Counted from the first letter of the stretch, positions 33,388 through 42,137 are shown. The stretch: 64,000 nucleotides of DNA from Sulfurimicrobium sp031426915 (GCA_031426915.1 JASJPB010000039.1:62001-126000); one strand, 5' to 3'. The notes: generated from the sequence alone by a model not told the origin. Made by a program: numbers and translations.

Positions 33388-34142
33388 TTCTTCTCGGGGT
33401 CGGTTCCAGCGCCGGCACACCGGTCATTGGGTGCGGCTGCAACACCTGCCTCTCGCCCGATCCGCGCAACAAGCGCACCCGTTGTTCCATCGCCGTGCAT
33501 ATGGAGAGTGGAGCGGTGCTGCTGGTAGATACCGGCCCCGACCTGCGCTTGCAGGCGCTACGGGAAAAAATGACGCGGGTGGACGGTGTGCTCTATACGC
33601 ATTTCCATGCCGACCACCTCAATGGTATAGACGATCTGCGCAGTTTTTGCCACCTGCAACGCAAACCCATTCCTGTATATGGTAACGAAGCCACCATGCA
33701 TGGTATTGTGCAGCGCTTCGGTTATGCTTTCCCCTCCCATGAGCAGCAGCACTGGGACAAGCCAGTGCTGAGCGCAAATACCGTTTCGCAAACCTTCGAT
33801 GTGGCAGGAACAGAGGTTGTTCCCGTGCCGGTCATGCATGGAAAATACGAAATCCTCGGTTACCGTATCCAGAATATGGCTTACCTGACCGATGTTTCGG
33901 ATATTTCGGATGCCAGCATGGAAAAGCTGCGGAATCTGGATCTGTTACTGCTCGATTGCCTGCGTTACCGCTTCCATCCCACCCATTTCAGCCTGGAGCA
34001 GGCCATCGCCTGGGCGGAAAAGATCGGTGCAAGAGAAACCTGCCTCATCCACATGACTCACGAGTTGGAATATGGCGAGCTCTCTGCACGCTTGCCGCAG
34101 GGAATAAGCGTGGCATACGACGGTCAGCGCATAAGAATTTAG
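33378..34142 (+). CDS. MBL-fold metal-dependent hydrolase (PhnP-like)
   Basis: 254 residues, metallo-beta-lactamase fold. THFHADHLNGIDDLR is the HxHxDH metal motif; further ligands lie in VLLVDTGPDLR and LTDVSD. N-terminal cysteines (GCGCNTC) and the overall layout match the PhnP/RNase Z-like phosphodiesterase group, often with a structural zinc. The substrate is unknown; cyclic phosphodiesters are the family precedent. Translationally coupled to tatD by a ten-base overlap. Confidence 0.88.
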   Translation: MEVVLLGVGSSAGTPVIGCGCNTCLSPDPRNKRTRCSIAVHMESGAVLLVDTGPDLRLQALREKMTRVDGVLYTHFHADHLNGIDDLRSFCHLQRKPIPVYGNEATMHGIVQRFGYAFPSHEQQHWDKPVLSANTVSQTFDVAGTEVVPVPVMHGKYEILGYRIQNMAYLTDVSDISDASMEKLRNLDLLLLDCLRYRFHPTHFSLEQAIAWAEKIGARETCLIHMTHELEYGELSARLPQGISVAYDGQRIRI

Positions 34143-34146
34143 GATT

Positions 34147-34803
34147 ATGATAAAAATACTCCTTCATATCGTTTTCGCCATCATGACGATGACCGCTCCA
34201 GCCCTTGCTAAAGCGGACAGGCTGTCAATGGATGATGTTTTTATTTCGATTAAAAATGGTGATATTGCGGCTGTTGAAAAGTATTTCAGTCATGGTATGG
34301 ATGCCAATATCCAGGCCCCGGATGGAAATACCGCCCTAATCGCGGCGGCCAGGGAAGGACAGGCGGAGATCGTGAAGCTGCTCCTAATCAACGGCGCCAA
34401 GGTTTATACCAGGAACAGGCTGGATGAAACGGCAGTCATGATCGCTGCCTATCAGGGACATAACGAAATCATAGATTTGCTCATGGCATGGGGTGCGGAG
34501 CTTGGCGGCAATCGTAAAGGATGGTCGCCGCTGGTATATGCGGCATATGCGGGCCGTTGCGAGACGGTGGTTCATCTCTTGTCGGTTTATGGTGCAGCGG
34601 TCGATGATACGACCAATGCCGGCTTTACAGCCTTGATGCTGGCTTCAAGGGAAGGCCACCTCCAGTGTGTGAACAGCTTGCTGGAAGCCGGTGCAGATCC
34701 GAACATCAAGGCAGGGCCACGCCGGACCGCGGTCAAGTTGGCAAGAGTTGCGGGACACACGGATATTGTCGAGGCCCTCAAGGCTGCGGGAGCCAAGGAA
34801 TAA
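34147..34803 (+). CDS. Secreted ankyrin-repeat protein
   Basis: 218 residues with a signal peptide (about 1-20, cleavage after ALA) and about five ankyrin repeats: DGNTALIAAAREGQAEIVKLLL, split as GNTALIAAAREGQ, ETAVMIAAYQGHNEI, WSPLVYAAYAGRCET, FTALMLASREGHLQ and RTAVKLARVAGHTDI. It is probably a periplasmic protein-interaction scaffold. Similar small periplasmic ankyrin proteins have been linked to catalase activity and stress. It is the last gene of the run, five bases after the MBL gene. Confidence 0.85.
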   Translation: MIKILLHIVFAIMTMTAPALAKADRLSMDDVFISIKNGDIAAVEKYFSHGMDANIQAPDGNTALIAAAREGQAEIVKLLLINGAKVYTRNRLDETAVMIAAYQGHNEIIDLLMAWGAELGGNRKGWSPLVYAAYAGRCETVVHLLSVYGAAVDDTTNAGFTALMLASREGHLQCVNSLLEAGADPNIKAGPRRTAVKLARVAGHTDIVEALKAAGAKE

Positions 34804-34823
34804 AAACATAGGGGTTTTGATGC

Positions 34824-34886
34824 TTATGTTATTTAACATAATATACATTATACGAAGTATTTGATATCTTCGAAAGAAGATATCAA
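34824..34886. terminator. Two perfect hairpins between convergent genes
   Basis: First hairpin: TTATGTTA (34824-34831), TT, TAACATAA (34834-34841). Second: TTGATATCTTC (34861-34871), GAAA, GAAGATATCAA (34876-34886), an 11-bp perfect stem with a GNRA-type tetraloop. They fill the gap between the ankyrin gene and ovoB and lack T-runs. A bidirectional terminator or RNA-stabilising structure is likely. Confidence 0.5.
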
Positions 34887-34902
34887 TGAACAATCTAAAT
34901 CC

Positions 34903-36072
34903 CTATCTCGCAGCAAGTGCATGAACAATGCGCTCCAGCGCAACGGCAATCAACTGGCGTGGAGAGCCGATGTTAAGGCGCATAAATCCGCTGCCTTGTT
35001 CTCCAAAAATAATCCCCGGACTCAGACCCACCCCGGCCTTGTGTACAAAGAAATCGCTCAGTTGCGCGTCGTTCATGCCCAACTCTCGACAATCAAGCCA
35101 CAGCAAATAGGTTCCTTCGGGCTGAATGAGGCGGATGGCGGGAAGGTGTTCAGCCAAATAAGTCGCGACGAAATTCCTGGTGTCCTGGAGATAATCCAGC
35201 AGGCTGTCCAGCCATGCTTCTCCATCCTGGTATGCGGCCTCAAACGCTGCGATGCTGAAAGGATTGGAATGGCCAATATGGAGACTGTTGAAAATATTTT
35301 CCAGCGCGCTACGATGTGCGGGATTCGGCACGATGAGGCTGGACAGGCCCATGCCGGGAACATTGAATGTTTTGCTCGGCGCCACGGCGGTGACAAGATT
35401 GTCACCGCCGTGGGCCAAGGTGGCCAGCGTAGTGTGCCGCTGGCCGGGATAGACCAGGTCGGCATGAATTTCATCAGACAGGACCACCAGGCTGTAACGT
35501 CGCGCAATGCGCAGAATTTCCTCCAGTTCTCCCCTGCTCCAAACACGCCCTACCGGATTGTGCGGCGAACATAGCAGCAACAGGCGCGCGCCATCGGCAG
35601 CGCAACGTTCCAGATGAGGGAAGTCAATGTTGTAACGCCCGTTTTCCATGCGCAACGGATTCAGGATCAAACGCCGCCCGGTGGTTGTGACAGCGGAAAA
35701 AAATGGGAAATATACCGGCGGCTGGACAATCACGCCTTCGCCGGCTTGGGCGAAAGCCATTACAGCCGCATGCAAAGAAGGAACCACGCCGGGGGCCATG
35801 AGTATCCAGTCCCGCTCGACTTCCCATTGATGGCGTTTTTTTAGCCAGCCCATCAACGTTGAAAAAAGCCCATCCGGGTAGAAGGTATAGCCGTAAACCG
35901 GGTGGGCGGCGCGTTCAGACAGCGCACGAATAACTGCTTCCGGGGCAGCAAAGTCCATGTCGGCCACCCACAGGGGAAGTACATTAGGCGTGCCGAAATA
36001 CGCAGCACGCCCGTCATGCTTGACGCTGGCTGTGCCATCCCGGGAAATCTGGCGGTCGAAGTCGAAGCTCAG
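34903..36072 (-). CDS. ovoB: PatB/MalY-type PLP C-S lyase, OvoB candidate, probable CTG start
   Basis: 389-residue fold-type-I PLP enzyme of the MalY/PatB group. PLP lysine in APSKTFNVPG; CSPHNPVGRVW, VLSDEIHADLV and the C-terminal RLNIGSPR are typical. The conserved N-terminus (SFDFDRQISRDGT, then LPLWVADMDF) lies upstream of the first normal start (GTG 35967), and no ATG, GTG or TTG precedes it in frame. CTG at 36072 is directly before SFDFDRQ, has GGGAG eight bases upstream and forms a CTGA overlap with the ovoA stop. Placed after ovoA, it is a strong candidate for the sulfoxide lyase that makes 5-thiohistidine. Cystathionine beta-lyase activity is the alternative. Confidence 0.82.
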   Translation of the reverse strand: MSFDFDRQISRDGTASVKHDGRAAYFGTPNVLPLWVADMDFAAPEAVIRALSERAAHPVYGYTFYPDGLFSTLMGWLKKRHQWEVERDWILMAPGVVPSLHAAVMAFAQAGEGVIVQPPVYFPFFSAVTTTGRRLILNPLRMENGRYNIDFPHLERCAADGARLLLLCSPHNPVGRVWSRGELEEILRIARRYSLVVLSDEIHADLVYPGQRHTTLATLAHGGDNLVTAVAPSKTFNVPGMGLSSLIVPNPAHRSALENIFNSLHIGHSNPFSIAAFEAAYQDGEAWLDSLLDYLQDTRNFVATYLAEHLPAIRLIQPEGTYLLWLDCRELGMNDAQLSDFFVHKAGVGLSPGIIFGEQGSGFMRLNIGSPRQLIAVALERIVHALAAR

Positions 36073-38180
36073 CGGATGCGCTCCCAGAAGGTCACTTCCG
36101 ACAACGTATGCTGAAATTTTCGCCTGGTTTCGCGGATGACGAAGGGCACTTCCAGCGGCTCTTGAAGCAGGCGAAAGTGCTTACCGAGGATTTCCTTCAG
36201 TCCATCCAGGGTGGAAAAGCGCTCACCATTTTTCTTGAAGCCACCGATCCATTCCTCGCGTTTTGTATGCTCCTCCAGCCAGGTGTAGGGGGAAGCAAGC
36301 ATAAGAATGCCCCCAGGATTAAGCCTTTGGTGCGCCGCGGCGAGAAATTTTGCCGGACTGTATAGCCGGTCGATCAGGTTGGCGGCGAGAATCAGGTCGT
36401 AGCCAGTAACAAGAGGTTTGAGATTGCAGGCATCGCCCTGAAAGAATTCGACCTTGTGCCGGACTTCACCCAGGCCAAGCCCGGCAAGATTGCGCTCCTT
36501 GTACAGGACAAGATCTCCCTCGTCGCACAGGGTATAGCGCAGCATGCCCGTTTCGGCCAACTGGAGGCCCAAACCGATGAAGCGGGCAGAAAAATCGATA
36601 CCGGTAACATGATCGAAATGTCTTGCTAGTTCGAAGCTGGCACGACCTGCCGCGCATCCCAGATCAAGTGCCTTGTGGGTCGGTCTGTCGCCCATGGCCT
36701 GGATGGCGAGCCTGGCAAGGGCTGCTGGGAAATTTGCCACGCCGAAATACTCGTCGCCGTAATGGAACTCGGCGTATTCGGAAAGCTGCCTGTCGCTTTC
36801 GTAGTTCGAGGCGGACACGCTGGTTGAGGCGTCAGCCACCACATAGCGAAAACCGGCATGCTGGAAGAAATGACGACGGAACGCGTAACGTGCGCTGTGT
36901 CGTGACTCGTTGCCGCAGGAGATCCATGATCCTCCCTTGATCAGGTTGTGACGGGCATCGAAGGTCGGGGCGGTAAAGTCGTCATACAGGGAATGGACTT
37001 CGAAGCCTTCGAAGGGATAAATCGGTGTTTCCGTCCACTGCCAGACGTTTCCCACCACATCATGGAGCTCGCCATGACGGAATTCGCCCACAGGGCATGG
37101 GGAGGCATAGTGATCGAGGTGTATATTGGCCGCTGCCGGCTGGCTGTATGGCACCTCGGCAAGACCGGAAAAATCAGCAAGGCGGTACCATTCATCCTCT
37201 GTCGGCAGTCTTATCGATTGCCCTGTCAGCGTCTTTTTCCAGTTGCAGAAGGCCTTGGCTTCGTGATAATTCACTTCGACCGGCCAATCCCAGGGCATGG
37301 GAACTTCTTCTGCAATAAGGCGCAGCCGCCAGTCGTCACCGTTCCGGACCCAGAAGGTGGGGTGAGTAACGCAGGCAAAATCCCGCCATGCTCTCCCCTC
37401 CTCCTCCCACCAAGAATCATTGACGTAGGCATCGGCCTGAACGAATTCGAGATATTCACGGTTGCTTACCAGATACTGGCTGGCCAGGAATGCAGGGACC
37501 TCTGCATCATGCCGGCCATATTCGTTATCCCAGCCATAGACGGGGTCCGACCGATCCTTTCCCAAATGCACACCGCCTGCCGGAATTTGTACCAGGCGGT
37601 TTTGTGGCGCTGTTCCAGCCTGGCGACATGGCTGCCAGGCTGGATGCGGTTTCACGAAAGAGAGCAGCTGCTGGCGAATCAGAACAGATGAGGTTTCAAG
37701 ATGGATACGCTCATGTTCGATGCCCATCATGATCGTCCACCACGGGCTACCCCAGTCGATCGGCAAACCAAGGGGCAGGGATTGAATGGCCATGTCGACG
37801 ACTTCTCGCACGCGGTTGCGATATGTCCTGACTTCATCGACGTGGGGCCATTCGTAGTGGGCTTCATTGAGGTCGTCCCAGCTCATTTCATCCACGCCCA
37901 CCGCGAATATGGACTCGAATCCCGGATTGATGCGATCTCTCACCACGCCCGCCAGGACCAGCTTGTTGATGAAAAAGGTGGCCGTATGGCCCAGGTAGAA
38001 AATCAGGGGGTGGCGTAGTGCAATGGGTTTTTGATAATAGGCCTCGTCGCTCGCGAGCATTTCGAAAAGCTGTTCGTAGCGACTGTATGTGGCGAGGAAA
38101 TATTCGCGAATTTCCTCGCGCTTGGATCCGGCGTCATTCCCGGCGAGTATTGGAGTTCTTTTGAATGGGCTGCATTGCAT
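36069..38180 (-). CDS. ovoA: OvoA: 5-histidylcysteine sulfoxide synthase fused to methyltransferase
   Basis: 703 residues. An N-terminal DinB-like domain carries the iron ligands His65 (GHTATFF), His156 and His160 (HERIHLE), followed by a formylglycine-generating-enzyme-like domain (RLPTEDEW, VGNVWQWTETP, GGSWISCGNESRHSARYAFRR), together a non-heme iron sulfoxide synthase. A C-terminal SAM methyltransferase begins near 504 (ALDLGCAAGRA). The fusion separates OvoA (ovothiol) from EgtB (ergothioneine), which lacks it. It would join histidine and cysteine oxidatively, and the methyltransferase would N-methylate 5-thiohistidine. ATG 38180 fits the family start (RTPILAGNDAGSKREEIREYF, given as RTPILAG); ATG 38273 is possible. 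Both lack a good Shine-Dalgarno. Confidence 0.9.
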   Translation of the reverse strand: MQCSPFKRTPILAGNDAGSKREEIREYFLATYSRYEQLFEMLASDEAYYQKPIALRHPLIFYLGHTATFFINKLVLAGVVRDRINPGFESIFAVGVDEMSWDDLNEAHYEWPHVDEVRTYRNRVREVVDMAIQSLPLGLPIDWGSPWWTIMMGIEHERIHLETSSVLIRQQLLSFVKPHPAWQPCRQAGTAPQNRLVQIPAGGVHLGKDRSDPVYGWDNEYGRHDAEVPAFLASQYLVSNREYLEFVQADAYVNDSWWEEEGRAWRDFACVTHPTFWVRNGDDWRLRLIAEEVPMPWDWPVEVNYHEAKAFCNWKKTLTGQSIRLPTEDEWYRLADFSGLAEVPYSQPAAANIHLDHYASPCPVGEFRHGELHDVVGNVWQWTETPIYPFEGFEVHSLYDDFTAPTFDARHNLIKGGSWISCGNESRHSARYAFRRHFFQHAGFRYVVADASTSVSASNYESDRQLSEYAEFHYGDEYFGVANFPAALARLAIQAMGDRPTHKALDLGCAAGRASFELARHFDHVTGIDFSARFIGLGLQLAETGMLRYTLCDEGDLVLYKERNLAGLGLGEVRHKVEFFQGDACNLKPLVTGYDLILAANLIDRLYSPAKFLAAAHQRLNPGGILMLASPYTWLEEHTKREEWIGGFKKNGERFSTLDGLKEILGKHFRLLQEPLEVPFVIRETRRKFQHTLSEVTFWERIR

Positions 38181-38275
38181 GGTATTACGATACCATAACC
38201 CTTCACCAGTTGAATTCAAGAGTTTCTTGTGGCTGGTGTTCCACTGTGAATGAAAATTCTTCGCAAGCAACATTT

Positions 38276-38764
38276 TTATTTACGGGATAAATCTTCCACG
38301 TTTATAAGACTGACACCGAGATATCGTGCGAGACCACGCCCTCCTTCGGCCATGACCTGATGATGGTTCCAGCGAAATACCGGATCAAGGAACGGGGCCA
38401 GAAGCTTCATCCATCGCTTCGAGATGGATACTGTCCATTCGTACTGCACCAGGGTGGTTACTCCAATTGCTGTGAGATGGCAACGTCCTACCCCATTCAA
38501 TTCTCCTGCCGCAACCCCTTCGATGAAGGAGGGACGACTTACCGCAGTGGTGCGTATCCTGAACGCAAGACGATAGGGCAATCTGCCGGACCAGGCCAAG
38601 TGCCGGAGTGAACCGGTTCCGTCGGGATTACCTTTCTCGATTTCAGCCACATTCCGAACAAACCGCCACCAGCGGGGCCAGTTTTCCACCGCGACGAGAG
38701 TTTCCCACACCCGCTCTATCGGTGCATCGAGATGCCATTGTGTGACCAGCGAATACTGGCTCAT
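38276..38764 (-). CDS. SRPBCC (START-like) family protein
   Basis: 162 residues with the polyketide cyclase/dehydrase fold: WHLDAPIERVWETLVAVENWPRWW is the typical first strand-helix, shortened here to APIERVWETL. The fold has a hydrophobic ligand cavity; function is unknown. It lies directly upstream of ovoA on the same strand (2 to 95 bp depending on the ovoA start), so it may be co-transcribed with the ovothiol genes. It has no signal peptide. Confidence 0.75.
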   Translation of the reverse strand: MSQYSLVTQWHLDAPIERVWETLVAVENWPRWWRFVRNVAEIEKGNPDGTGSLRHLAWSGRLPYRLAFRIRTTAVSRPSFIEGVAAGELNGVGRCHLTAIGVTTLVQYEWTVSISKRWMKLLAPFLDPVFRWNHHQVMAEGGRGLARYLGVSLINVEDLSRK

Positions 38765-38814
38765 GGGTTGTATCCGTCATGAATTGTCTGGGTGCGTCTT
38801 CCCCGGTCACGACG

Positions 38815-39195
38815 TCAGTTATTTTTCTGTGTTGCAGGAGAACAGAACCAAAACTTGTTCCCCTCGCTATCCAGAAAACTTCCAACATAATAATCATCAT
38901 AGGGCTGGACCGGATCGGATATGACGACAGACCTGGCGCGTAGCGCTTCCTCGGTTTGGTGAGCATCGTCAGTATCGAGTGTGATGCGTGGATTCGGCTT
39001 GTCAGTAGGAGGGGCATACCAGTCTGTCTTTAACATCAGGATTGTTTGTCCCAGAAAATATCCGACCTGCTCATTTCCTTCATTTGCTGGAGGTAAAGCA
39101 AGCGTTTCTCCATAGAATTTATGCGCGCGCCCAATATCGACTACCGAAATAGCCATGCTTTTAATACGCTGAAACCCCAAACCTGAAGTTTTCAT
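38815..39195 (-). CDS. VOC (glyoxalase/dioxygenase superfamily) protein
   Basis: 126 residues with the VOC beta-alpha-beta-beta-beta layout: IKSMAISVVDIGRAHKFYGETL at the start and YDDYYVGSFLDSEGNKFWFCSP at the end (each a single motif, shortened: VVDIGRAHKFYGE, FLDSEGNKFWF). These are metal or ligand-binding folds ranging from glyoxalases to resistance proteins. The substrate cannot be told. It lies 50 bp upstream of the SRPBCC gene on the same strand and could be part of that transcript. Confidence 0.78.
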   Translation of the reverse strand: MKTSGLGFQRIKSMAISVVDIGRAHKFYGETLALPPANEGNEQVGYFLGQTILMLKTDWYAPPTDKPNPRITLDTDDAHQTEEALRARSVVISDPVQPYDDYYVGSFLDSEGNKFWFCSPATQKNN

Positions 39196-39275
39196 TTTGA
39201 TTTCCCTGTGTAATTATCCACCCTCAATGCCCAAAGGAAGCCCCTATGTCAGGAGGCCGCCTGTTTGCAGGCTAA

Positions 39276-39713
39276 TCAGAGATTTTCAAAGTTTCGCTGA
39301 AATTCAATCTTGTAGGGCTTCTCCGCACCGGGTTCAGAAACGTTAAGGGTGAATTTCAGGGAATCCGGCGATGCGAAACCGAAATCACCAATATAGTAAA
39401 CAGCGCCACCCTCGTTGACATTCCTCATTTTGATTTTTCGATGCTGCGCAATCATGTTTACGGAGTACGCCGTGACATCGGCACTGATTGGGGTGGGAAG
39501 TCCCTTTTCGTTCGGTCTGGAAACAGCGACCGTGAGTAGCAGGCGATGCTTGCTACGTTTGATGCCATAAGCCTTTGCTACCTGGGGTGAGAGCGTGTCC
39601 GTAGTAATGACGTTGTAATTGATGTCCACATTGCCGAATTTTTCAATCTCGGCATATGCAGGAACGGAGAGGAACGCCAGCGAAAGCAGGAGCATATTGG
39701 TCAACGTTTTCAT
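39276..39713 (-). CDS. DUF4426 periplasmic protein
   Basis: 145 residues with a clear signal peptide (MLLLSLAFLSVPAYA). The mature part begins EIEKFGNVDINYNVI, matching the DUF4426 pattern in which a short beta-sandwich follows a FG-x-Y-x-V-x-YN start. Function is unknown. The RBS before ATG 39713 (AAGGAAGGTGCAAC on the minus strand) is good. Confidence 0.75.
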   Translation of the reverse strand: MKTLTNMLLLSLAFLSVPAYAEIEKFGNVDINYNVITTDTLSPQVAKAYGIKRSKHRLLLTVAVSRPNEKGLPTPISADVTAYSVNMIAQHRKIKMRNVNEGGAVYYIGDFGFASPDSLKFTLNVSEPGAEKPYKIEFQRNFENL

Positions 39714-39795
39714 GTTGCACCTTCCTTTCTGACTAACTGTACGAGTTTGACAAGGAGGGATGAAGGCAAGTTTCAGGGGGTGTCCCTACTCGCAG

Positions 39796-40011
39796 TTAAT
39801 CTATGCGTTTGCCTATCCTTTCAACCAGCGTATTTAAAAATTCGAACGGGTCCACTCCTTGTGCTTTAAGGGACTCATATTGCTGGCTTGGCAGTTGCAG
39901 GGTGCATACCATGTCGCCGATATGGACTTTAAGGACGTTGTATGACTCTTGTTTGATGGAGCCTTGCTTAAGGCCAAGCTCAGCATGGATGCCGGAAATT
40001 TCGGGATACAT
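39796..40011 (-). CDS. Small hypothetical protein
   Basis: 71 residues, MYPEISGIHAELGLKQ onward, with no recognised family, signal peptide or membrane segment. AGAGG lies six bases before the ATG, which supports translation. The C-terminal half (QYESLKAQGVDPFEFLNTLVERIG) looks helical and amphipathic. It sits where recO normally follows era in related genomes. Confidence 0.5.
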   Translation of the reverse strand: MYPEISGIHAELGLKQGSIKQESYNVLKVHIGDMVCTLQLPSQQYESLKAQGVDPFEFLNTLVERIGKRID

Positions 40012-40159
40012 TTGATGCCTCTCTTCCCGTAACCTATTGACGATGAGGTTATTTTGGCAAAGTCATCATTTGTAAGCGATAAGGGATACTACTAATATGG
40101 CGTACAGCTACACCCGATATTCTTGCCCGGAGGAAGGCGATGTGGAAAATATCCGAGTT

Positions 40160-41050
40160 TTACTCGTACCCCAGACTTTTCACGGCACGTTCGTCGTCGG
40201 CCCAGCCACTTTTCACCTTTACCCACAACTCGAGATAAACCTTGCCGGAAAACAGTTTCTCCATGTCCTTGCGTGCCAGAGAGCCTATTTCCTTCAGTTT
40301 TTCTCCATTTTTGCCAATCAGGATCGGTTTTTGCCCATCCTTGTCAACAATGATGGCGGCAAAAATGCGGCGCAGGTTCCCTTCTGTCTCGAATTTTTCG
40401 ATTTCAACGCTGATGGAATAGGGGATTTCCTCACCCGAGAGACGGAAAATCTTTTCTCGGACAATTTCGGCTGCGAGAAAACGCTCGCTGCGGTCAGTAA
40501 TTTCATCCTCACCGAACATGTGGTTGCCTTGCGGCAGATGGCGCTGGATTTCCTGCAGCAAGACGGGAAGTTGTGCCCCGCGCTCGGCGCTAACAGGGAT
40601 GACTGCGGCAAAGGGAAATAAAGGAGATAACCTTTCGATGAACGGCAACAATTCTGCCTTATCGCCCACCTTGTCAATTTTGTTAAGCACCAGCACCACC
40701 GGGCGGTCGCGCGGCAAAAGGGCCAGAACCTTTTCGTCGCGGGGGCCGAATCGCAACGCCTCGATAACGAACAGGACCACGTCCACGTCGGAAAGGGCTT
40801 GCGTCACGGTGCGGTTCATCACACGGTTCAACACGCTTTGGTGCTGAAGCTGGAAGCCGGGTGTATCCACGAATATATACTGGGCATCGGCATCGGTGCG
40901 TATGCCGGTAATCCTGTGTCGTGTGGTTTGGGCCTTGCGTGATGTGATGCTGACTTTCTGCCCGACCAAGTGGTTCAGCAGTGTGGATTTGCCCACGTTG
41001 GGTCGGCCAACAATGGCAATGAAGCCAATTCTGGAGGGGGTGCTATTCAT
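40160..41050 (-). CDS. era: GTPase Era
   Basis: 296 residues. G1 GRPNVGKS, G2 region TTRHRITG, G3 DTPG, G4 NKID, then a C-terminal KH RNA-binding domain (VDKDGQKPILIGKNGEKLKEIG, given as GKNGEKLKEIG). It binds the 3' end of 16S rRNA and takes part in 30S maturation. ATG 41050 (MNSTPSRIGFIAIVG) overlaps the rnc stop by eight bases; the longer frame to 41137 lies inside rnc and is rejected. Confidence 0.95.
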   Translation of the reverse strand: MNSTPSRIGFIAIVGRPNVGKSTLLNHLVGQKVSITSRKAQTTRHRITGIRTDADAQYIFVDTPGFQLQHQSVLNRVMNRTVTQALSDVDVVLFVIEALRFGPRDEKVLALLPRDRPVVLVLNKIDKVGDKAELLPFIERLSPLFPFAAVIPVSAERGAQLPVLLQEIQRHLPQGNHMFGEDEITDRSERFLAAEIVREKIFRLSGEEIPYSISVEIEKFETEGNLRRIFAAIIVDKDGQKPILIGKNGEKLKEIGSLARKDMEKLFSGKVYLELWVKVKSGWADDERAVKSLGYE

Positions 41051-41717
41051 GGTTCGTGGCCAGTTGATAGGCGGCGATGGCCGCATTTTGCTCGGCACTG
41101 CGGCGGCTGTGGCCTTCTCCGAGCGAGCGGATGTCAAGTCCGGGAATGAGGCATTCCACCTCGAACTCCTGGTCGTGTGCTTCGCCGCGGATGGCTATTA
41201 CCTCATATTGAGGCAGGGGCTGCTTGCGGCTTTGCAGGTATTCCTGCAATTGGGTTTTGGGGTCTTTGGCGATTTTCTTGGGGTCGAGAGCTTGCAGCAA
41301 TGGTTCATACAAGGCCAGGATCATGGCTTCAGCTGCGGCGAAGCCAGCATCGAGGTAAGCCGCACCTATAATGGCTTCCAGTGCGTCGGCCAGAATGGAT
41401 GGACGGCGAAATCCCCCGCTCTTCAGTTCTCCCTCGCCCAGCATCAGGTGATCGCCCAGTTTTATCCCTCCGGCAATTTCGGCCAGCGTCTGCTCTTTGA
41501 CCAGCGCCGCGCGCATCCGGCTCAGATCGCCTTCGGCCTGGCGCGGATAAAGCCGGTATAAACTGGCGGCAATGACACAATTCAGGATGCTGTCGCCCAG
41601 GAACTCCAGCCGCTCGTTGTTGGGCGAGCCATAGCTGCGGTGGGTTAGCGCCTGCTGCAGCAACTCAGGCTGGTCAAAATCACGTCCGAGAAGACGGCAG
41701 AGTGCGCGGCGCTTCAT
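41043..41717 (-). CDS. rnc: Ribonuclease III
   Basis: 224 residues: RNase III domain with the signature NERLEFLGDSILN (catalytic Glu/Asp) and a C-terminal double-stranded-RNA-binding domain (DPKTQLQEYLQSR, GEGHSRRSAEQNAA). It processes rRNA precursors and structured mRNAs. It is upstream of era with overlap, the standard rnc-era arrangement. Confidence 0.95.
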   Translation of the reverse strand: MKRRALCRLLGRDFDQPELLQQALTHRSYGSPNNERLEFLGDSILNCVIAASLYRLYPRQAEGDLSRMRAALVKEQTLAEIAGGIKLGDHLMLGEGELKSGGFRRPSILADALEAIIGAAYLDAGFAAAEAMILALYEPLLQALDPKKIAKDPKTQLQEYLQSRKQPLPQYEVIAIRGEAHDQEFEVECLIPGLDIRSLGEGHSRRSAEQNAAIAAYQLATNHE

Positions 41718-41741
41718 GAAGCCTGGGGCATACTGAAGAAT

Positions 41742-42131
41742 TTATTCACCTATCTGCTTTGCGGCTTTGGTGCCCCTGGTGGAAGCTTCAAACTCCATCA
41801 ATGCACTAAGATTGGCGAAAATCGGCACTGTAACCGTGTAGCTTGTCGACACAACTGTTTTCCCGCCTTCCTTGGAAATTTCCAGATCGCTTCCCTTGAT
41901 CACCTTGATGTTGTCGATGACGGCGCGCTTGTCGAATGAGGCTTTGACTTCTCCCGGAGTCATACCTGGCAGGGAGGAATCCTTGGCCATTACACTGAGA
42001 ACCTTCTGTACCGACCAGAATTCGAGGTAAGGAGGAATCAGTTGCATAAGCAGGATGGCTCCTCCCACCACGAACATGCCGACAAACATCACCCCAAAAA
42101 GCGTTATTCCGCGCTGATTCTTTTTCATCAT
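41742..42131 (-). CDS. DUF4845 membrane protein
   Basis: 129 residues: MKKNQRGITLFGVMFVGMFVVGG is a short cytoplasmic start and one membrane helix (about 10-30); the rest is periplasmic. The GITLFG start resembles a pilin-like N-terminus, but the family is DUF4845, conserved between lepB and rnc in betaproteobacteria. Function unknown. Six bases separate it from lepB. Confidence 0.85.
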   Translation of the reverse strand: MMKKNQRGITLFGVMFVGMFVVGGAILLMQLIPPYLEFWSVQKVLSVMAKDSSLPGMTPGEVKASFDKRAVIDNIKVIKGSDLEISKEGGKTVVSTSYTVTVPIFANLSALMEFEASTRGTKAAKQIGE

Positions 42132-42137
42132 CCCCTC

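Noticed and set aside
34843..34858. 16-base match, ATACATTATACGAAGT, to the right half of loxP
   Set aside because: No left arm is present, the right arm has a base missing just after the match, and no Cre-like gene is nearby. Probably chance in AT-rich spacer.
34903..35967. PLP lyase starting at GTG 35967
   Set aside because: It removes about 35 conserved residues of the PatB/MalY N-terminus that are encoded in frame upstream.
36069..38273. EgtB (ergothioneine) assignment for the sulfoxide synthase
   Set aside because: The fused C-terminal methyltransferase is the mark of OvoA; no egtD-like gene is adjacent.
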